Numbered from the stretch's first letter, positions 38,216-50,042 are shown. The stretch is DNA of 64,000 bases from an uncultured Verrucomicrobiota bacterium (GCA_937872095.1 CALMNW010000022.1:52424-116423); one strand, 5' to 3'. Program-made: numbers and translations. The notes: generated from the letters alone by a model not told the origin.

Positions 38216-38419
38216 TTAAACGCCCAACTCGAGCGAAAGGGACTTGGCGAACTTGCCGCCGGCCTGCACGTTCTGGCGCAGGCGCCGCTTCTGCTTGCGG
38301 GTCTTGCTGGCGGCCAGATGGCGCCGCCCCGGCTTCTTGTGCAACACCTTGCCGGTCGCCGTTTTCTTGAAGCGCTTGGCCACCGCCTTGCGCGTTTTTT
38401 TCTTCACTTTCGTTGCCAT
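38216..38419 (-). CDS. rpmI: 50S ribosomal protein L35
   Basis: KTRKAVAKRFKKTATGKVLHKKPGRRHL. Confidence 0.95.
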   Translation of the reverse strand: MATKVKKKTRKAVAKRFKKTATGKVLHKKPGRRHLAASKTRKQKRRLRQNVQAGGKFAKSLSLELGV

Positions 38420-38551
38420 GGTTCCGTTGTCCTCGCGTCCGGGTCCGGACGAAACGCCCGGTCCCTCTTTCCGATCTTTTCAAAACAGACGGCGACTTGT
38501 ACGGGATTTGCCCCCGCCCGTCCAGCCAAATCCGCCGTCCTCCGGCGCTTT

Positions 38552-39133
38552 TCAGGCGGGGGGCGGCGCCTTGACCGCCTTCCGCGCCTTCAGATTGGGC
38601 ATGAGCACCATCAGGATGTTCTTCCCCATCAGCTTGGGCGCCTGCTCCACGGTGCCGAGCTCGCGGACGTCCGCCAACACGCGGTTCATCAGTTCGAACC
38701 CCAGCTCCTTGTGGGCGTTTTCGCGGCCGCGGAAGAACAGCGAGACCTTGACGCGGTGGCCTTCCTCGAGAAATTCCTTCATGTGGCGCAATTTGACGTC
38801 GTAGTCGTGGTCGCCCACGGAGGGATGCAGCTGGATTTCCTTCACGCGCGCCGCGGAGGCGTTCCGGCGGTTCTGCTTTTCTTTTTTGCTCTTGTCGTAC
38901 AGAAACCGGCCGTAATCCATGATCCGGCAGACCGGGGGCCGCGCCGTCGGGGAAATTTCCACCAGATCCAGCCCGGCCGCGCGGGCCTGGCTCTGCGCCT
39001 CGTAGGTGGCCACGACGCCAATCTGTTCGCCGCCCGGGCCGATCAGAAAGACCTCGGGCACTCGGATTCGCTGGTTGGTTCGCGTGGGAAATCCGCCGCG
39101 CGGATCTCGGGGGTTGGTTTGGTGCAGGGCCAT
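38552..39133 (-). CDS. infC: Translation initiation factor IF-3
   Basis: NQRIRVPEVFLIGPGGEQIGV...PPVCRIMDYGRFLYDKSKKEK...KVSLFFRGRENAHKELG. Confidence 0.97.
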   Translation of the reverse strand: MALHQTNPRDPRGGFPTRTNQRIRVPEVFLIGPGGEQIGVVATYEAQSQARAAGLDLVEISPTARPPVCRIMDYGRFLYDKSKKEKQNRRNASAARVKEIQLHPSVGDHDYDVKLRHMKEFLEEGHRVKVSLFFRGRENAHKELGFELMNRVLADVRELGTVEQAPKLMGKNILMVLMPNLKARKAVKAPPPA

Positions 39134-39179
39134 TCTTTCCTTGTGGTTCGGAAGCTCGAAGCCGCTCCGTTTGGCTTTT

Positions 39180-40916
<1,737 letters not shown>

Positions 40917-41221
40917 GAAACTGGGTAGAATCCTTCCTAAAAGGCCCAAAACCTACCCCCGCGCCCCCGCAAAGTCAATGCTGGCAAGTCCCTTGCTTCC
41001 CGCTGGCGAAGGTCGCCGGTTCCCCGCCCCCCGCCGGCAGAAAAGGGGATTGTTTTATAAAACGATACCCGTCGTGCGGAAGCCCGCCCATCCGGTCGCC
41101 ACGGCAGCGGCTCCATGCGCGGACGCAAAATTTTCCATGGCGGGCTTGACAATCCGGCGGAACGGTGTTTCTATATGCAGAAACATCGCCCGAAAAAGAT
41201 CCCGTGAACCCAGGAAAACAC

Positions 41222-42721
41222 ATGCTGCTCGAGACCTTCCCGCCCCGCGAGGAATTCCGTTCCCTGCTGGCCGATTCCACCGTCGTCCCCGTCGGCGCCC
41301 GCATCCTGGCCGACACCGAGACGCCCGTTTCCGTGCTGGCCCGTTTCGCCCCCCGCCACCCCCACCTGTTCCTCCTGGAAAGCGCCGAGGGCGGGGAACG
41401 CTGGGGCCGCTATTCCTTCATGGGCGTCACCGCCCGCGCCACCGTGACGGTGTTCCGCAACGACGTCGTCGTCCGCCAAGGCATCGAGGAGAAGCGCATC
41501 CCCCACCAAGGCGCCCCCCTCGCCGTCCTGCGCGACCTGATGAAACCCTACAAGCTGGCGCATCTGCCCGGCCTGCCCCGCTTCTGCGGCGGCCTCGTCG
41601 GCTACTTCGCCTACGAAATGATCCATTTCTTCGAACCGCGCGTGCCGAACAAGCTGCCGCCCGAGCGCCCCATGGCCGAGTTCGTCATCCCCGACACGCT
41701 GCTCATCTTCGACAACGTCAACCACACGCTCACCGCGCTGGCTTTGGCTTTCAAAGAAGACGGCGAGGCCGACGCCCTCTTCGACGCCGCCACCGCCCGC
41801 GTCCAGGAACTCCTCGCCACCTTGGCCCAGCCGGTCCCCGCAGGCTCCCCCACCGGCAAGACCCCCATCCGTCTGCCGCAGGCCGTTCATCCGCCGGAGT
41901 ACTTCAAGGGCATGGTCGACAAGGTCAAAAACCACATCTACGAGGGCGACGTCATCCAGTGCGTGCTGTCGCAGTCCTTCGTCGGCCCCGCGCCGGACGA
42001 TCTCGTCAGCCTCTACCGCGCCCAGCGGCACGTGAACCCTTCGCCGTATCTGGTCTTTCTCAAGGCGCAGGACAGCACCCTCATCGTTTCCTCCCCGGAA
42101 ACGATGATCCGCCTCGATTCGCGCATCGCCACGCTCCGCCCCATCGCCGGCACCCGCCCCCGCGGCGCCACCGAGCAGGAGGACCGCAAACTCGCCGACA
42201 GCCTGCTCCAGGACGAAAAAGAGCGCGCCGAACACCTCATGCTGGTCGATCTCGGCCGCAACGAGCTCGGGCGCGTCGCCCGGCCCGGCACCGTCCAGGT
42301 CACCGACCTCATGATCGTCGAGCGCTACTCGCACGTCATGCACCTCGTTTCCAACATCACCGCCGACATCGAACCGGGGCACGACGCCTTCGACCTCTTT
42401 GCGGCCTCGTTTCCGGCCGGCACGCTTTCCGGCGCGCCCAAGATCCGCGCCATGGAGATCATCGCCGACCTCGAAAACGAACCGCGCGGACCCTACGGCG
42501 GCGCCGCGGGCTATTTCTCCTTCGACGGCAACATGGACTTCTGCATCTGCATCCGGATGGCCGTCGCCGAACACGGCCGCCTCACGATCCGCGCCGGCGC
42601 CGGCATCGTCGCCGATTCGGATCCGGACTACGAGCACCGCGAAACCCAAAACAAGGCCGCCGCCATGTCCCGCGCCCTCGAACTGCTCCAGACCGCCCAG
42701 AAAGCCGAACGGAAACCCTGA
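41222..42721 (+). CDS. trpE: Anthranilate synthase component I
   Basis: VFRNDVV..., EGDVIQCVLSQSF, IAGTRPRGATEQED, SFPAGTLSGAPKIRAMEII. Confidence 0.96.
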   Translation: MLLETFPPREEFRSLLADSTVVPVGARILADTETPVSVLARFAPRHPHLFLLESAEGGERWGRYSFMGVTARATVTVFRNDVVVRQGIEEKRIPHQGAPLAVLRDLMKPYKLAHLPGLPRFCGGLVGYFAYEMIHFFEPRVPNKLPPERPMAEFVIPDTLLIFDNVNHTLTALALAFKEDGEADALFDAATARVQELLATLAQPVPAGSPTGKTPIRLPQAVHPPEYFKGMVDKVKNHIYEGDVIQCVLSQSFVGPAPDDLVSLYRAQRHVNPSPYLVFLKAQDSTLIVSSPETMIRLDSRIATLRPIAGTRPRGATEQEDRKLADSLLQDEKERAEHLMLVDLGRNELGRVARPGTVQVTDLMIVERYSHVMHLVSNITADIEPGHDAFDLFAASFPAGTLSGAPKIRAMEIIADLENEPRGPYGGAAGYFSFDGNMDFCICIRMAVAEHGRLTIRAGAGIVADSDPDYEHRETQNKAAAMSRALELLQTAQKAERKP

Positions 42722-42745
42722 TCTCTGATCACGATGGCCTCAACC

Positions 42746-42773
42746 CTGAACTCTGACCTCTGACCTCTGGAAA
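42746..42773. repeat. Heptamer tract CTGAACT CTGACCT CTGACCT CTGGAAA
   Basis: trpE-trpG junction; reverse orientation of CAGAGGT family. Confidence 0.85.
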
Positions 42774-42778
42774 CTCTT

Positions 42779-43384
42779 ATGATCCTGATGATCGACAACT
42801 ACGATTCCTTCACCTACAACCTCGTGCAGTACCTGCGCGAAATGGCCGCCGACGTGCAGGTGTTCCGCAACGACGCGATCGGCGTCGCCGACATCGAGAA
42901 GCTCGCGCCGTCCGCCATCGTGATTTCCCCCGGCCCCGGCCGGCCCGAGGACGCCGGCGTGTCGTGCGACGCGATCCGCGCCTTCGCGGGCAAGATTCCG
43001 CTGCTCGGCGTCTGCCTCGGCCACCAGGCCATGGGCCTCGTCTTCGGCGGCCAGGTCGTTCACGCCAAGAAACTCATGCACGGCAAAGTGTCCGAAGTCG
43101 CCTGCGACGGCCAGGGCATCTTCAAGGGCCTCGACAGCCGGCCCTTCAAGGCCATGCGCTACCATTCCCTCGCCCTCGCGCCGGAATCCATCCCCGACTG
43201 CCTCGCCGTTTCCGCCACCGCCGTCGACGACGGCGAAATCATGGGCATCCGCCACAAGCAACTCGCCGTCGAAGGCATCCAGTTCCACCCCGAATCCATC
43301 ATGACCCCCGTCGGCAAGCGGATTTTGCGGAATTTCCTGAAAAATTCCGAGAGCGCAGAGGTCAGAGGTCCGAAATCGGAATGA
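42779..43384 (+). CDS. trpG: Anthranilate synthase component II (glutamine amidotransferase)
   Basis: [49 protein letters not shown]. Confidence 0.97.
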   Translation: MILMIDNYDSFTYNLVQYLREMAADVQVFRNDAIGVADIEKLAPSAIVISPGPGRPEDAGVSCDAIRAFAGKIPLLGVCLGHQAMGLVFGGQVVHAKKLMHGKVSEVACDGQGIFKGLDSRPFKAMRYHSLALAPESIPDCLAVSATAVDDGEIMGIRHKQLAVEGIQFHPESIMTPVGKRILRNFLKNSESAEVRGPKSE

Positions 43385-43460
43385 AATGGAGACCCGACGC
43401 CCTCGTCGGGCGCCTTCACTTGAACATTGGATATTGATGATTGGATATTGGATATTCGGA
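43356..43460. repeat. CAGAGGT x2 (trpG tail), hairpin CCCGACG-CCCT-CGTCGGG, and ATTGRAT-type x6 tract
   Basis: CAGAGGT CAGAGGT at 43356-43369; CTTGAAC ATTGGAT ATTGATG ATTGGAT ATTGGAT ATTCGGA at 43419-43460. Confidence 0.88.
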
Positions 43461-43482
43461 TCGATTGTTTGAAAGGACCGCC

Positions 43483-44499
43483 ATGAACGTTTCCGCCCTC
43501 CTCAAGAAACTCATCGCCCGCAAGGACCTCACCGAAGACGAAGCCTTCGAGGCCATCCACGGCATGCTTTCCGGCGAATTCACCGAAGGCCAGATCGGCG
43601 CCTTCCTCGGCACGATGTCCGCCAAGGGCGAAACCATCGACGAAATCGCCGGCGCCGCCCGCGCCATGCGCGCCGCCGCCACCCGCCTGCAGTCGCTCGC
43701 GCCCGACACCCTCGACACCGTCGGCACCGGCGGCGACGGCGGCATGACCTTCAACGTGTCCACCACCGTCGCGTTCGTCGCCGCCGGCGCGGGCGCCGTC
43801 GTGGCCAAGCACGGCAACCGCGCCAGCTCCGGCAAGAGCGGCAGCGCGGACTGCCTCGAATGCCTCGGCTTCAACCTCGCCGCCGCGCCGGAACTCATGG
43901 AACAGGCGCTCAACGAAATCGGCATCGCGTTCATGTTCGCCCCGTCGTTCCACAAGGCCATGCGCTTCGCCGGGCCCGTCCGCAAGCAGATGGGCGTGCG
44001 CACGCTTTTCAACCTGCTCGGGCCCCTGACCAATCCCGCCGGCGCCCCCTGCCAGCTCCTCGGCGTCTTCGCCCCCGAACTCACCGAAACCTTCGCCGAA
44101 GTGCTCAAAAAGCTCGGTTCCCGCCGCGTGCTGGTCGTCCACGGCCACGACGGCATGGATGAAATCACCCTCACCACCACCACGCGCTGCTCGGAACTCC
44201 AGGACGGCCGCATCAAGACCTACGACATCGATCCCGCCGTCTATTTCGAGGACTATTGCACCAACGAAGACCTCGCAGGCGGCGCGCCCGCCGACAACGC
44301 GGCCATCACCCGCGGCATCCTCGAAGGCAAAATCGCCGGCCCCAAGCGCGACATCGTACTGATCAATTCCGCCGCTTCCCTGCTTTCCGCCAACCGCTGC
44401 GCCGACCTCGCCGAAGGCATCCGCCAGTCCACCCAGGCCATCGACTCCGGCGCCGCGCTCGACAAACTGGAGAAATTGGTCGCCTTTTCCCGCACCTAA
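43483..44499 (+). CDS. trpD: Anthranilate phosphoribosyltransferase
   Basis: DTVGTGGDGGMTFNVSTTVAFVAAGAG, KHGNRASSGKSGSADCLE, FNLLGPLTNPAGAPCQLLGV. Confidence 0.97.
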   Translation: MNVSALLKKLIARKDLTEDEAFEAIHGMLSGEFTEGQIGAFLGTMSAKGETIDEIAGAARAMRAAATRLQSLAPDTLDTVGTGGDGGMTFNVSTTVAFVAAGAGAVVAKHGNRASSGKSGSADCLECLGFNLAAAPELMEQALNEIGIAFMFAPSFHKAMRFAGPVRKQMGVRTLFNLLGPLTNPAGAPCQLLGVFAPELTETFAEVLKKLGSRRVLVVHGHDGMDEITLTTTTRCSELQDGRIKTYDIDPAVYFEDYCTNEDLAGGAPADNAAITRGILEGKIAGPKRDIVLINSAASLLSANRCADLAEGIRQSTQAIDSGAALDKLEKLVAFSRT

Positions 44500-44505
44500 A
44501 CGCTT

Positions 44506-44549
44506 TCATCCTGTTCATCCTGCTAAATCCTGTTAATCCTGTCTCAAAT
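44506..44549. repeat. Degenerate ATCCTGTTN tandem tract
   Basis: ATCCTGTTC ATCCTGCTAA ATCCTGTTA ATCCTGTCT at trpD-trpC junction. Confidence 0.85.
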
Positions 44550-44552
44550 CCC

Positions 44553-45353
44553 ATGTCTTTCTTGGATCAAATCCTGACCGCCAAGCGCGACGAAATCGCC
44601 GCCGCGCGGCATCTCAAGCCGCAGGCCGAGGTGGAACGCCTCGCCGCCAAGCGGGAGGATTTCCGCGGCTTCGCGGAATCGCTCGCCCGGCCCGGGGTCC
44701 GCGTGATCGCCGAAATCAAGCGCGCCTCGCCTTCGCGGGGCGACATCCGGCCCGACCTGCATCCCGGCGATCTCGCCCTGGCCTACCAGGACGGCGGGGC
44801 CGCCGCGATTTCCGTGCTGACCGAACCCGCTTTTTTCAAGGGATCCGCCAAGGATCTCAAGCGCGCGCGCGACGTCGTCGAACTGCCCGTCCTGCGCAAG
44901 GACTTCATCCTCGATCCGTACCAAGTCTACGAAACCGCCGCGATGGGCGCCGACGCCATGCTGCTCATCGTCCGCATCCTGGACGACGACCAGTTGGCGT
45001 CGCTGCTCTCCCTCGCCCACGGCGTCGGTCTCGAAACCCTCGTCGAAATCCACGACGAAGCGGATGCCCGGCGCATCGCGGGCCTGGACGCGCCCGTCGT
45101 CGGCATCAACAACCGCGACCTCGCCCATTTCCAGACCGACGTGGATCGCGCCGCGCGCCTCGCCGCCCTCCTGCCGCAAGGCGCCGCCGTCGTCGCCGCC
45201 AGCGGCGTCCGCGACGACGCCGATGTCCGGCGTTCCCTCGCCGCCGGCATCCGCCGGTTCCTCGTCGGCGAAACCCTTGTCAAAGCCCCCGATCCCGCCG
45301 CCCTGCTGCGCCAATGGTCGTCGATTGCAGTTCCCAACCTCCTGAATTCATGA
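44553..45353 (+). CDS. trpC: Indole-3-glycerol phosphate synthase
   Basis: VIAEIKRASPSRGDI, SVLTEPAFFKGS, PVLRKDFILDPYQVYE, VGINNRDL. Confidence 0.97.
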   Translation: MSFLDQILTAKRDEIAAARHLKPQAEVERLAAKREDFRGFAESLARPGVRVIAEIKRASPSRGDIRPDLHPGDLALAYQDGGAAAISVLTEPAFFKGSAKDLKRARDVVELPVLRKDFILDPYQVYETAAMGADAMLLIVRILDDDQLASLLSLAHGVGLETLVEIHDEADARRIAGLDAPVVGINNRDLAHFQTDVDRAARLAALLPQGAAVVAASGVRDDADVRRSLAAGIRRFLVGETLVKAPDPAALLRQWSSIAVPNLLNS

Positions 45354-45354
45354 T

Positions 45355-45396
45355 TCTCAATGTTTTTTAATTCTTAATTTTTAATTCTTACTTCTT
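45355..45396. repeat. Degenerate TTAATTY heptamer tract
   Basis: TTAATTC TTAATTT TTAATTC TTACTTC at 45367-45394, immediately before trpF ATG. Confidence 0.85.
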
Positions 45397-46068
45397 ATGT
45401 TCCTCTCCCACGTCAAAATCTGCGGCATCACCCGGCGACAGGACGCGGTACTTTGCGCCGAGGCCGGCGCGGGCGCCCTCGGCGCGGTCTTCTATGCGAA
45501 GAGCCCCCGCAACGTCGAACCGGCCGCCGTCCGCAAGCTGTTCGAAGGCCTGGATCCCCGCATCGCCCGCGTCGGCGTTTTTGTCAACGCCTCCGTCGAC
45601 GTCATGGTCCGGACCGCCCGCATCGCCGCGCTCGACACCGTCCAGATGCACGGCGAAGAAACGAAGGAAAAGATCGCCGCCGTCCTCCGCGAAGGCTTCC
45701 ACGTCGTGCAGGCCATCAAGCGCACCGGCCCGGAACTGCTGGCCGCCGCCCGCGCCTTGCCCCCGCAGATCGGCCTGCTCGTCGAATGCGGCCGGGGCGC
45801 CCTGCCCGGCGGCAACGGCATCGCCTGGAACTGGAGCAAAGCCGCGCCCCTTGCCCAGTTCCGCGCCTTCGCCATCGCCGGCGGACTGAATCCCCAGAAC
45901 CTGGCCCTGGTCGCGCGCGACAGCCTCGCCGCGGGTTTCGACGCCAGTTCCGGCGTCGAATCCGCCCCGGGCATCAAGGACGAAGCCGCCGTCCGCGCAT
46001 TCCTCCGCACTGCGAAGGAACTGCCCATGGGCCCCCATCCCTTCTCCTGGAAAGGTACGTCGTCGTGA
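45397..46068 (+). CDS. trpF: Phosphoribosylanthranilate isomerase
   Basis: VKICGITRRQDAVLCAEAGAGALGAVFYAKSPRNV, VQMHGEE, FAIAGGLNPQN, DASSGVESAPGIKD. Confidence 0.96.
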   Translation: MFLSHVKICGITRRQDAVLCAEAGAGALGAVFYAKSPRNVEPAAVRKLFEGLDPRIARVGVFVNASVDVMVRTARIAALDTVQMHGEETKEKIAAVLREGFHVVQAIKRTGPELLAAARALPPQIGLLVECGRGALPGGNGIAWNWSKAAPLAQFRAFAIAGGLNPQNLALVARDSLAAGFDASSGVESAPGIKDEAAVRAFLRTAKELPMGPHPFSWKGTSS

Positions 46069-47135
46069 GCCAGCCCCGCCTTGAAAACGTCAACATCGAG
46101 TCCGTCGCCCCGCTCGCCACCCCGCGCGAGATGAAGGCGGCCATTCCGCTCACCGCGGCCGCCATCGCCACCGTCGCCCAGGGCCGCGAAACCATCGAAC
46201 GCATCCTCGACGGCGAGGATCCGCGCCTGTTCGCCGTCGTCGGGCCCTGCTCCATCCACAATCTCGACGCCGCCGAGGAATACGCCCTCAAGCTCAAAGC
46301 CCTCGCCGACGAAATCGCCGACGCGATCTATCTTGTCATGCGGGTCTATTTCGAAAAACCGCGGTCGGCCCTCGGCTGGAAGGGTCTCATCAACGATCCC
46401 TACATGAACGACACCTTCCACATCGAGGAAGGCATCCGCATGGCCCGCCATTTCCTGTTCCGCGTGGCCGAAATCGGCCTGCCCGCGGGCACGGAGCTCC
46501 TCGACGTCCTCATGCCGCAGTACATCGGCGATCTCGTTTCCTGGAACGTCATCGGCGCGCGCACCGCCGAAGCCCAGACCCACCGCGAGATCGCCAGCGG
46601 CATTTCCACGCCCATCGGCTTCAAGAACGGCACCGACGGTTCCCTCGACGCCGCCATCAACGGCGTGCGCTCCGCCATGGGCCCCCACCACTTCCTCGGC
46701 GTCACCGAAGACGGCCTGCCCGCCGTCTTCAGCACCACGGGCAATTCCTATCCCCACGTCGTGCTCCGCGGCGGCAAGCAGCCCAACTACGACGCCGCCA
46801 GCGTCGCCGCCTGCGAAAAGGCCCTCCGCGACGCCCACCTGCCCCCCAACGTCGTCGTCGATTGCTCCCACGGCAACTCCGGCAAGAAGCCCGAGCGCCA
46901 AGGCCTCGTGCTCCAGGACGTCCTCGCGCAGATCGAAGCCGGCAACCGCTCCATCCGCGGCTTCATGCTCGAAAGCAATCTCGAAGGCGGCAACCAGCCC
47001 ATGCTCGCCGATCCCCGGCAACTCAATCCGCGCTGTTCCGTCACCGACGCCTGCATCGACTGGCCCACCACCGCCGCCCTCCTGCGCGAAGCCCACGCCC
47101 GGCTCGGCAAGCTGAGCCGGCAGAAGTCCAAATGA
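46065..47135 (+). CDS. 3-deoxy-7-phosphoheptulonate synthase (class I, AroG/F/H type; GTG start)
   Basis: [66 protein letters not shown] overlap with trpF. Confidence 0.97.
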   Translation: MSQPRLENVNIESVAPLATPREMKAAIPLTAAAIATVAQGRETIERILDGEDPRLFAVVGPCSIHNLDAAEEYALKLKALADEIADAIYLVMRVYFEKPRSALGWKGLINDPYMNDTFHIEEGIRMARHFLFRVAEIGLPAGTELLDVLMPQYIGDLVSWNVIGARTAEAQTHREIASGISTPIGFKNGTDGSLDAAINGVRSAMGPHHFLGVTEDGLPAVFSTTGNSYPHVVLRGGKQPNYDAASVAACEKALRDAHLPPNVVVDCSHGNSGKKPERQGLVLQDVLAQIEAGNRSIRGFMLESNLEGGNQPMLADPRQLNPRCSVTDACIDWPTTAALLREAHARLGKLSRQKSK

Positions 47136-47157
47136 AAACGCAATTTCCAATCAACCC

Positions 47158-47199
47158 ATTGAACATTGGATATTGGATATTGAATATTGGATATTCGGT
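47158..47199. repeat. ATTGRAY heptamer tract x6
   Basis: ATTGAAC ATTGGAT ATTGGAT ATTGAAT ATTGGAT ATTCGGT at aroF-trpB junction. Confidence 0.9.
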
Positions 47200-47235
47200 C
47201 CTCCTGCCCACCCCCACCGCTACCCCCCTCCCCCT

Positions 47236-48465
47236 ATGACAAAGCTCATCGGCCAATACCCCGACGCCACCGGCCACTTCGGTCCCTACGGCGGCCGCTT
47301 CGTCGGCGAAACCCTCATGTCCGCCCTCCTCGACGTCGAGGCCGCCTGGACGTCCGCCAAGAACGACCCCGCGTTCATGGCCGATTTCCGCGCCATGCTG
47401 CGCGACTACGCCGGCCGGCCCACGCCCCTCGACTGCGCCGAACGCCTCTCCGCCCACGTCGGCGGCGCGCGCCTCTGGCTCAAGCGCGAGGATTGCACGC
47501 ACACCGGCGCGCACAAGATCAACAACGTCGTCGGCCAGGGCCTGCTCGCCCGCCGCATGGGCAAGAAACGCGTCATCGCCGAAACCGGCGCCGGCCAGCA
47601 CGGCGTGGCCACCGCGACCATCGCCGCCCGCTTCGGCTTCGACTGCAAGGTCTTCATGGGCGCGGAGGACATCCGCCGCCAGGCGCCCAACGTCCGCCGC
47701 ATGGAACTGCTCGGCGCGCAGGTCGTCCCCGTGACCTCCGGCACCAGCACGCTCAAGGACGCGATGAACGAAGCCCTCCGCTACTGGTCGAGCGCCAGCG
47801 ACGACACGTTCTACGTCATCGGCACCGTCTCCGGCCCGCATCCCTATCCCGAAATGGTCCGCGACTTCCAGCGCGTCCTCGGCGACGAAGCCCGCGCGCA
47901 GTTCCTCGAAAAATGCGGCCAGCTGCCCGACCTGCTCGTCGCCTGCGTCGGCGGCGGCTCGAACGCCATGGGCCTGTTCTATCCCTTCCTCGACGATCCC
48001 TGCGAGATGATCGGCGCCGAAGCCGCCGGCGACGGCCTCGACACGCCGCGCCACGCGGCCTCGCTTTGCGGCGGCTCGCCCGGCGAACTCCACGGCGCCC
48101 TGACCTATCTCCTCCAGAACGACGAAGGCCAAATCCACGAGGCCTGGTCCATTTCCGCCGGCCTCGACTATCCCGGCGTCGGCCCCGAACACGCCCTGCT
48201 CCACGATTTGAAACGCGTCCGCTACGAAGGCGTCACGGACCAGGAAGCCGTCGCCGCCTTCCAGGCGCTTTGCCAGTTCGAAGGCATCATCCCCGCCCTC
48301 GAAAGCTCCCACGCCCTCGCCGCCGCCTTGCGCGAAGCGAAAAAGCGCCCCGCGACGCAAAACGTCCTCGTCAACCTCTCCGGCCGCGGCGACAAGGACC
48401 TCGACCACGTGACCCGGTACCTGAAAGAAGTCGGAGGTCAGAGGTCGGAGGTCGGGAAAGAATGA
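47236..48465 (+). CDS. trpB: Tryptophan synthase beta chain
   Basis: [64 protein letters not shown]. Confidence 0.98.
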   Translation: MTKLIGQYPDATGHFGPYGGRFVGETLMSALLDVEAAWTSAKNDPAFMADFRAMLRDYAGRPTPLDCAERLSAHVGGARLWLKREDCTHTGAHKINNVVGQGLLARRMGKKRVIAETGAGQHGVATATIAARFGFDCKVFMGAEDIRRQAPNVRRMELLGAQVVPVTSGTSTLKDAMNEALRYWSSASDDTFYVIGTVSGPHPYPEMVRDFQRVLGDEARAQFLEKCGQLPDLLVACVGGGSNAMGLFYPFLDDPCEMIGAEAAGDGLDTPRHAASLCGGSPGELHGALTYLLQNDEGQIHEAWSISAGLDYPGVGPEHALLHDLKRVRYEGVTDQEAVAAFQALCQFEGIIPALESSHALAAALREAKKRPATQNVLVNLSGRGDKDLDHVTRYLKEVGGQRSEVGKE

Positions 48466-48600
48466 TCCCCCGATCCACCAATCGCGGCCCGTCTCCCTCC
48501 GTCCGGTTTTCCACGCTATGGAAAACTTTTTTCCACGGTGTGGAAAAATTTCAATCCCCTCCCCCCTGAACTCCGACCTCTGAACTCTGACCTCTATAAA
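48425..48600. repeat. trpB-trpA junction composite: CAGAGGT tract, palindrome array C, inverted CAGAGGT tract
   Basis: AAGAAGT CGGAGGT CAGAGGT CGGAGGT (48425-48452); TTTTCCACGCTATGGAAAA (48507-48525) and TTTTTTCCACGGTGTGGAAAAA (48527-48548); CTGAACT CCGACCT CTGAACT CTGACCT (48566-48593). Confidence 0.9.
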
Positions 48601-48605
48601 ACGCC

Positions 48606-49406
48606 ATGAACAGAATCACCGCCGCCTTCCAACGCCTCGCCAAAGAGAACCGCAAAGCCCTCGTCGGCTACTTGACCGCTGGGGACCCGAATCCGGAAAC
48701 GAGCTTCGAGATTCTTCGCGCCGCCTGCGGCGCCGGCATCGACGTCCTCGAACTCGGCGTACCCTTCTCCGATCCCACCGCCGACGGCCCCGTCATCCAG
48801 GAAGCTTCCCAGCGCGCCCTCAAAGCCGGCATGACGCTGACCAAGACCCTCGATTTCGCCGCGCGCCTGCGCCGCGAGTCGGACATCCCCATCATGCTGT
48901 TCGGCTACTACAACCCCCTCTTCAAGTACGGCCTCGACCGCCTCGCCAAGGCCGCGTACGCGGCCGGCGTCGACGGGCTGCTCGTCGTCGATCTCCCGCC
49001 CGAGGAAGCCGGCCCGCTGCGCGCCGCGCTGAAGGACACCGACATCCAGATCGTCTTCCTCGTCGCCCCCACCACGCGGCCCGACCGCGTGCAGAAGATC
49101 GCGCGGGAAACCGGCGGATTCCTGTATCTCGTCACCAAGGCCGGCACTACCGGCGAAGGCGGCTTGGATTACGAAGCCATCCGCAAACACGCCGCGGAGG
49201 TCAAGGCCGTCAGCCCCCTGCCCGTCTGCCTCGGCTTCGGCATCCGCAACGGCGCCGACGCCCACCAACTCGCGCCCATGGCCGACGGCATCATCGTCGG
49301 TTCCACCCTCTGCAACGTCATCGGCTCCGCCCCCGACGCCCCCGACCTCCCCGCGCGCATGGTCGCCAAGATCCGCGACCTCCGCGACGGCCTCGACGCG
49401 AATTGA
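48606..49406 (+). CDS. trpA: Tryptophan synthase alpha chain
   Basis: LVGYLTAGDPNPETSFEIL, LELGVPFSDPTADGPVIQEAS, GLLVVDLPPEEA, LGFGIRN. Confidence 0.97.
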   Translation: MNRITAAFQRLAKENRKALVGYLTAGDPNPETSFEILRAACGAGIDVLELGVPFSDPTADGPVIQEASQRALKAGMTLTKTLDFAARLRRESDIPIMLFGYYNPLFKYGLDRLAKAAYAAGVDGLLVVDLPPEEAGPLRAALKDTDIQIVFLVAPTTRPDRVQKIARETGGFLYLVTKAGTTGEGGLDYEAIRKHAAEVKAVSPLPVCLGFGIRNGADAHQLAPMADGIIVGSTLCNVIGSAPDAPDLPARMVAKIRDLRDGLDAN

Positions 49407-49448
49407 CATCCATTTGCCGCGTTGCTAAGGTGGCGGCGAGGTGAACGC

Positions 49449-50042
49449 ATGAAGTTGTTGCGCGATTTTTCGTGGCGAGCCATCGCCATTTTCCAGCTTG
49501 TCGCGCCGGCCGCGTTCGCCGCCGACTTGTCCGAAAACCTCCTGCTCAATCCTTCGTTCGAGTATGAAACCGCCGCCGATTTTCACGGCGGCGTTTATTG
49601 GACGTTGAATCATCCCGACGTTCACGGCGACGCCTACGGTTCCGCCCGGCGCGAAAACTGGCGGGCGCAGGACGGCTTCTACGCCATGGCCATCCGCGGC
49701 ACGTGGGCCAATGCCGGCGACGCCGGCGGCGCCTGGCAGGAAATCCCGGTCTTTCCGGGCACAACCTACCGTTTTTCGGCCTGGATCTGGGCCGATGCCG
49801 TCTGGACCGCGGCCACCTGCGAAATCAAAATCGAATTTTGGAACGACGACCGCTCGCAACGACTCGCGACCGTCCGTCGCCCGTTGACGGACGTCGGCGA
49901 ATCCTGGCGGGAGGAGACCCTCGAAGCCGTCGCCCCCGACGAAGCCGCCTGGGTCCGCGCCGTGGTCCACGTTTCGGGCGCGGGACCCGAAGGCGCTTTG
50001 CTGATCGATTCACTGGCCCTTCGCACGGAGGACAAACCATGA
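49449..50042 (+). CDS. Secreted carbohydrate-binding-module-like protein
   Basis: Signal peptide; NLLLNPSFEYETAAD ... YRFSAWIWADAVWTAA jelly-roll (CBM4/9-like) pattern. Confidence 0.65.
   Translation: MKLLRDFSWRAIAIFQLVAPAAFAADLSENLLLNPSFEYETAADFHGGVYWTLNHPDVHGDAYGSARRENWRAQDGFYAMAIRGTWANAGDAGGAWQEIPVFPGTTYRFSAWIWADAVWTAATCEIKIEFWNDDRSQRLATVRRPLTDVGESWREETLEAVAPDEAAWVRAVVHVSGAGPEGALLIDSLALRTEDKP

Noticed and set aside
41052-41063. Perfect palindrome GTTTTATAAAAC between thrS and trpE
   Set aside because: Short and single; could be an operator but nothing else supports a function
41121-41140. TTTTCCATGG upstream of trpE as another palindrome-array unit
   Set aside because: Only one arm is present; no matching TGGAAAA arm follows
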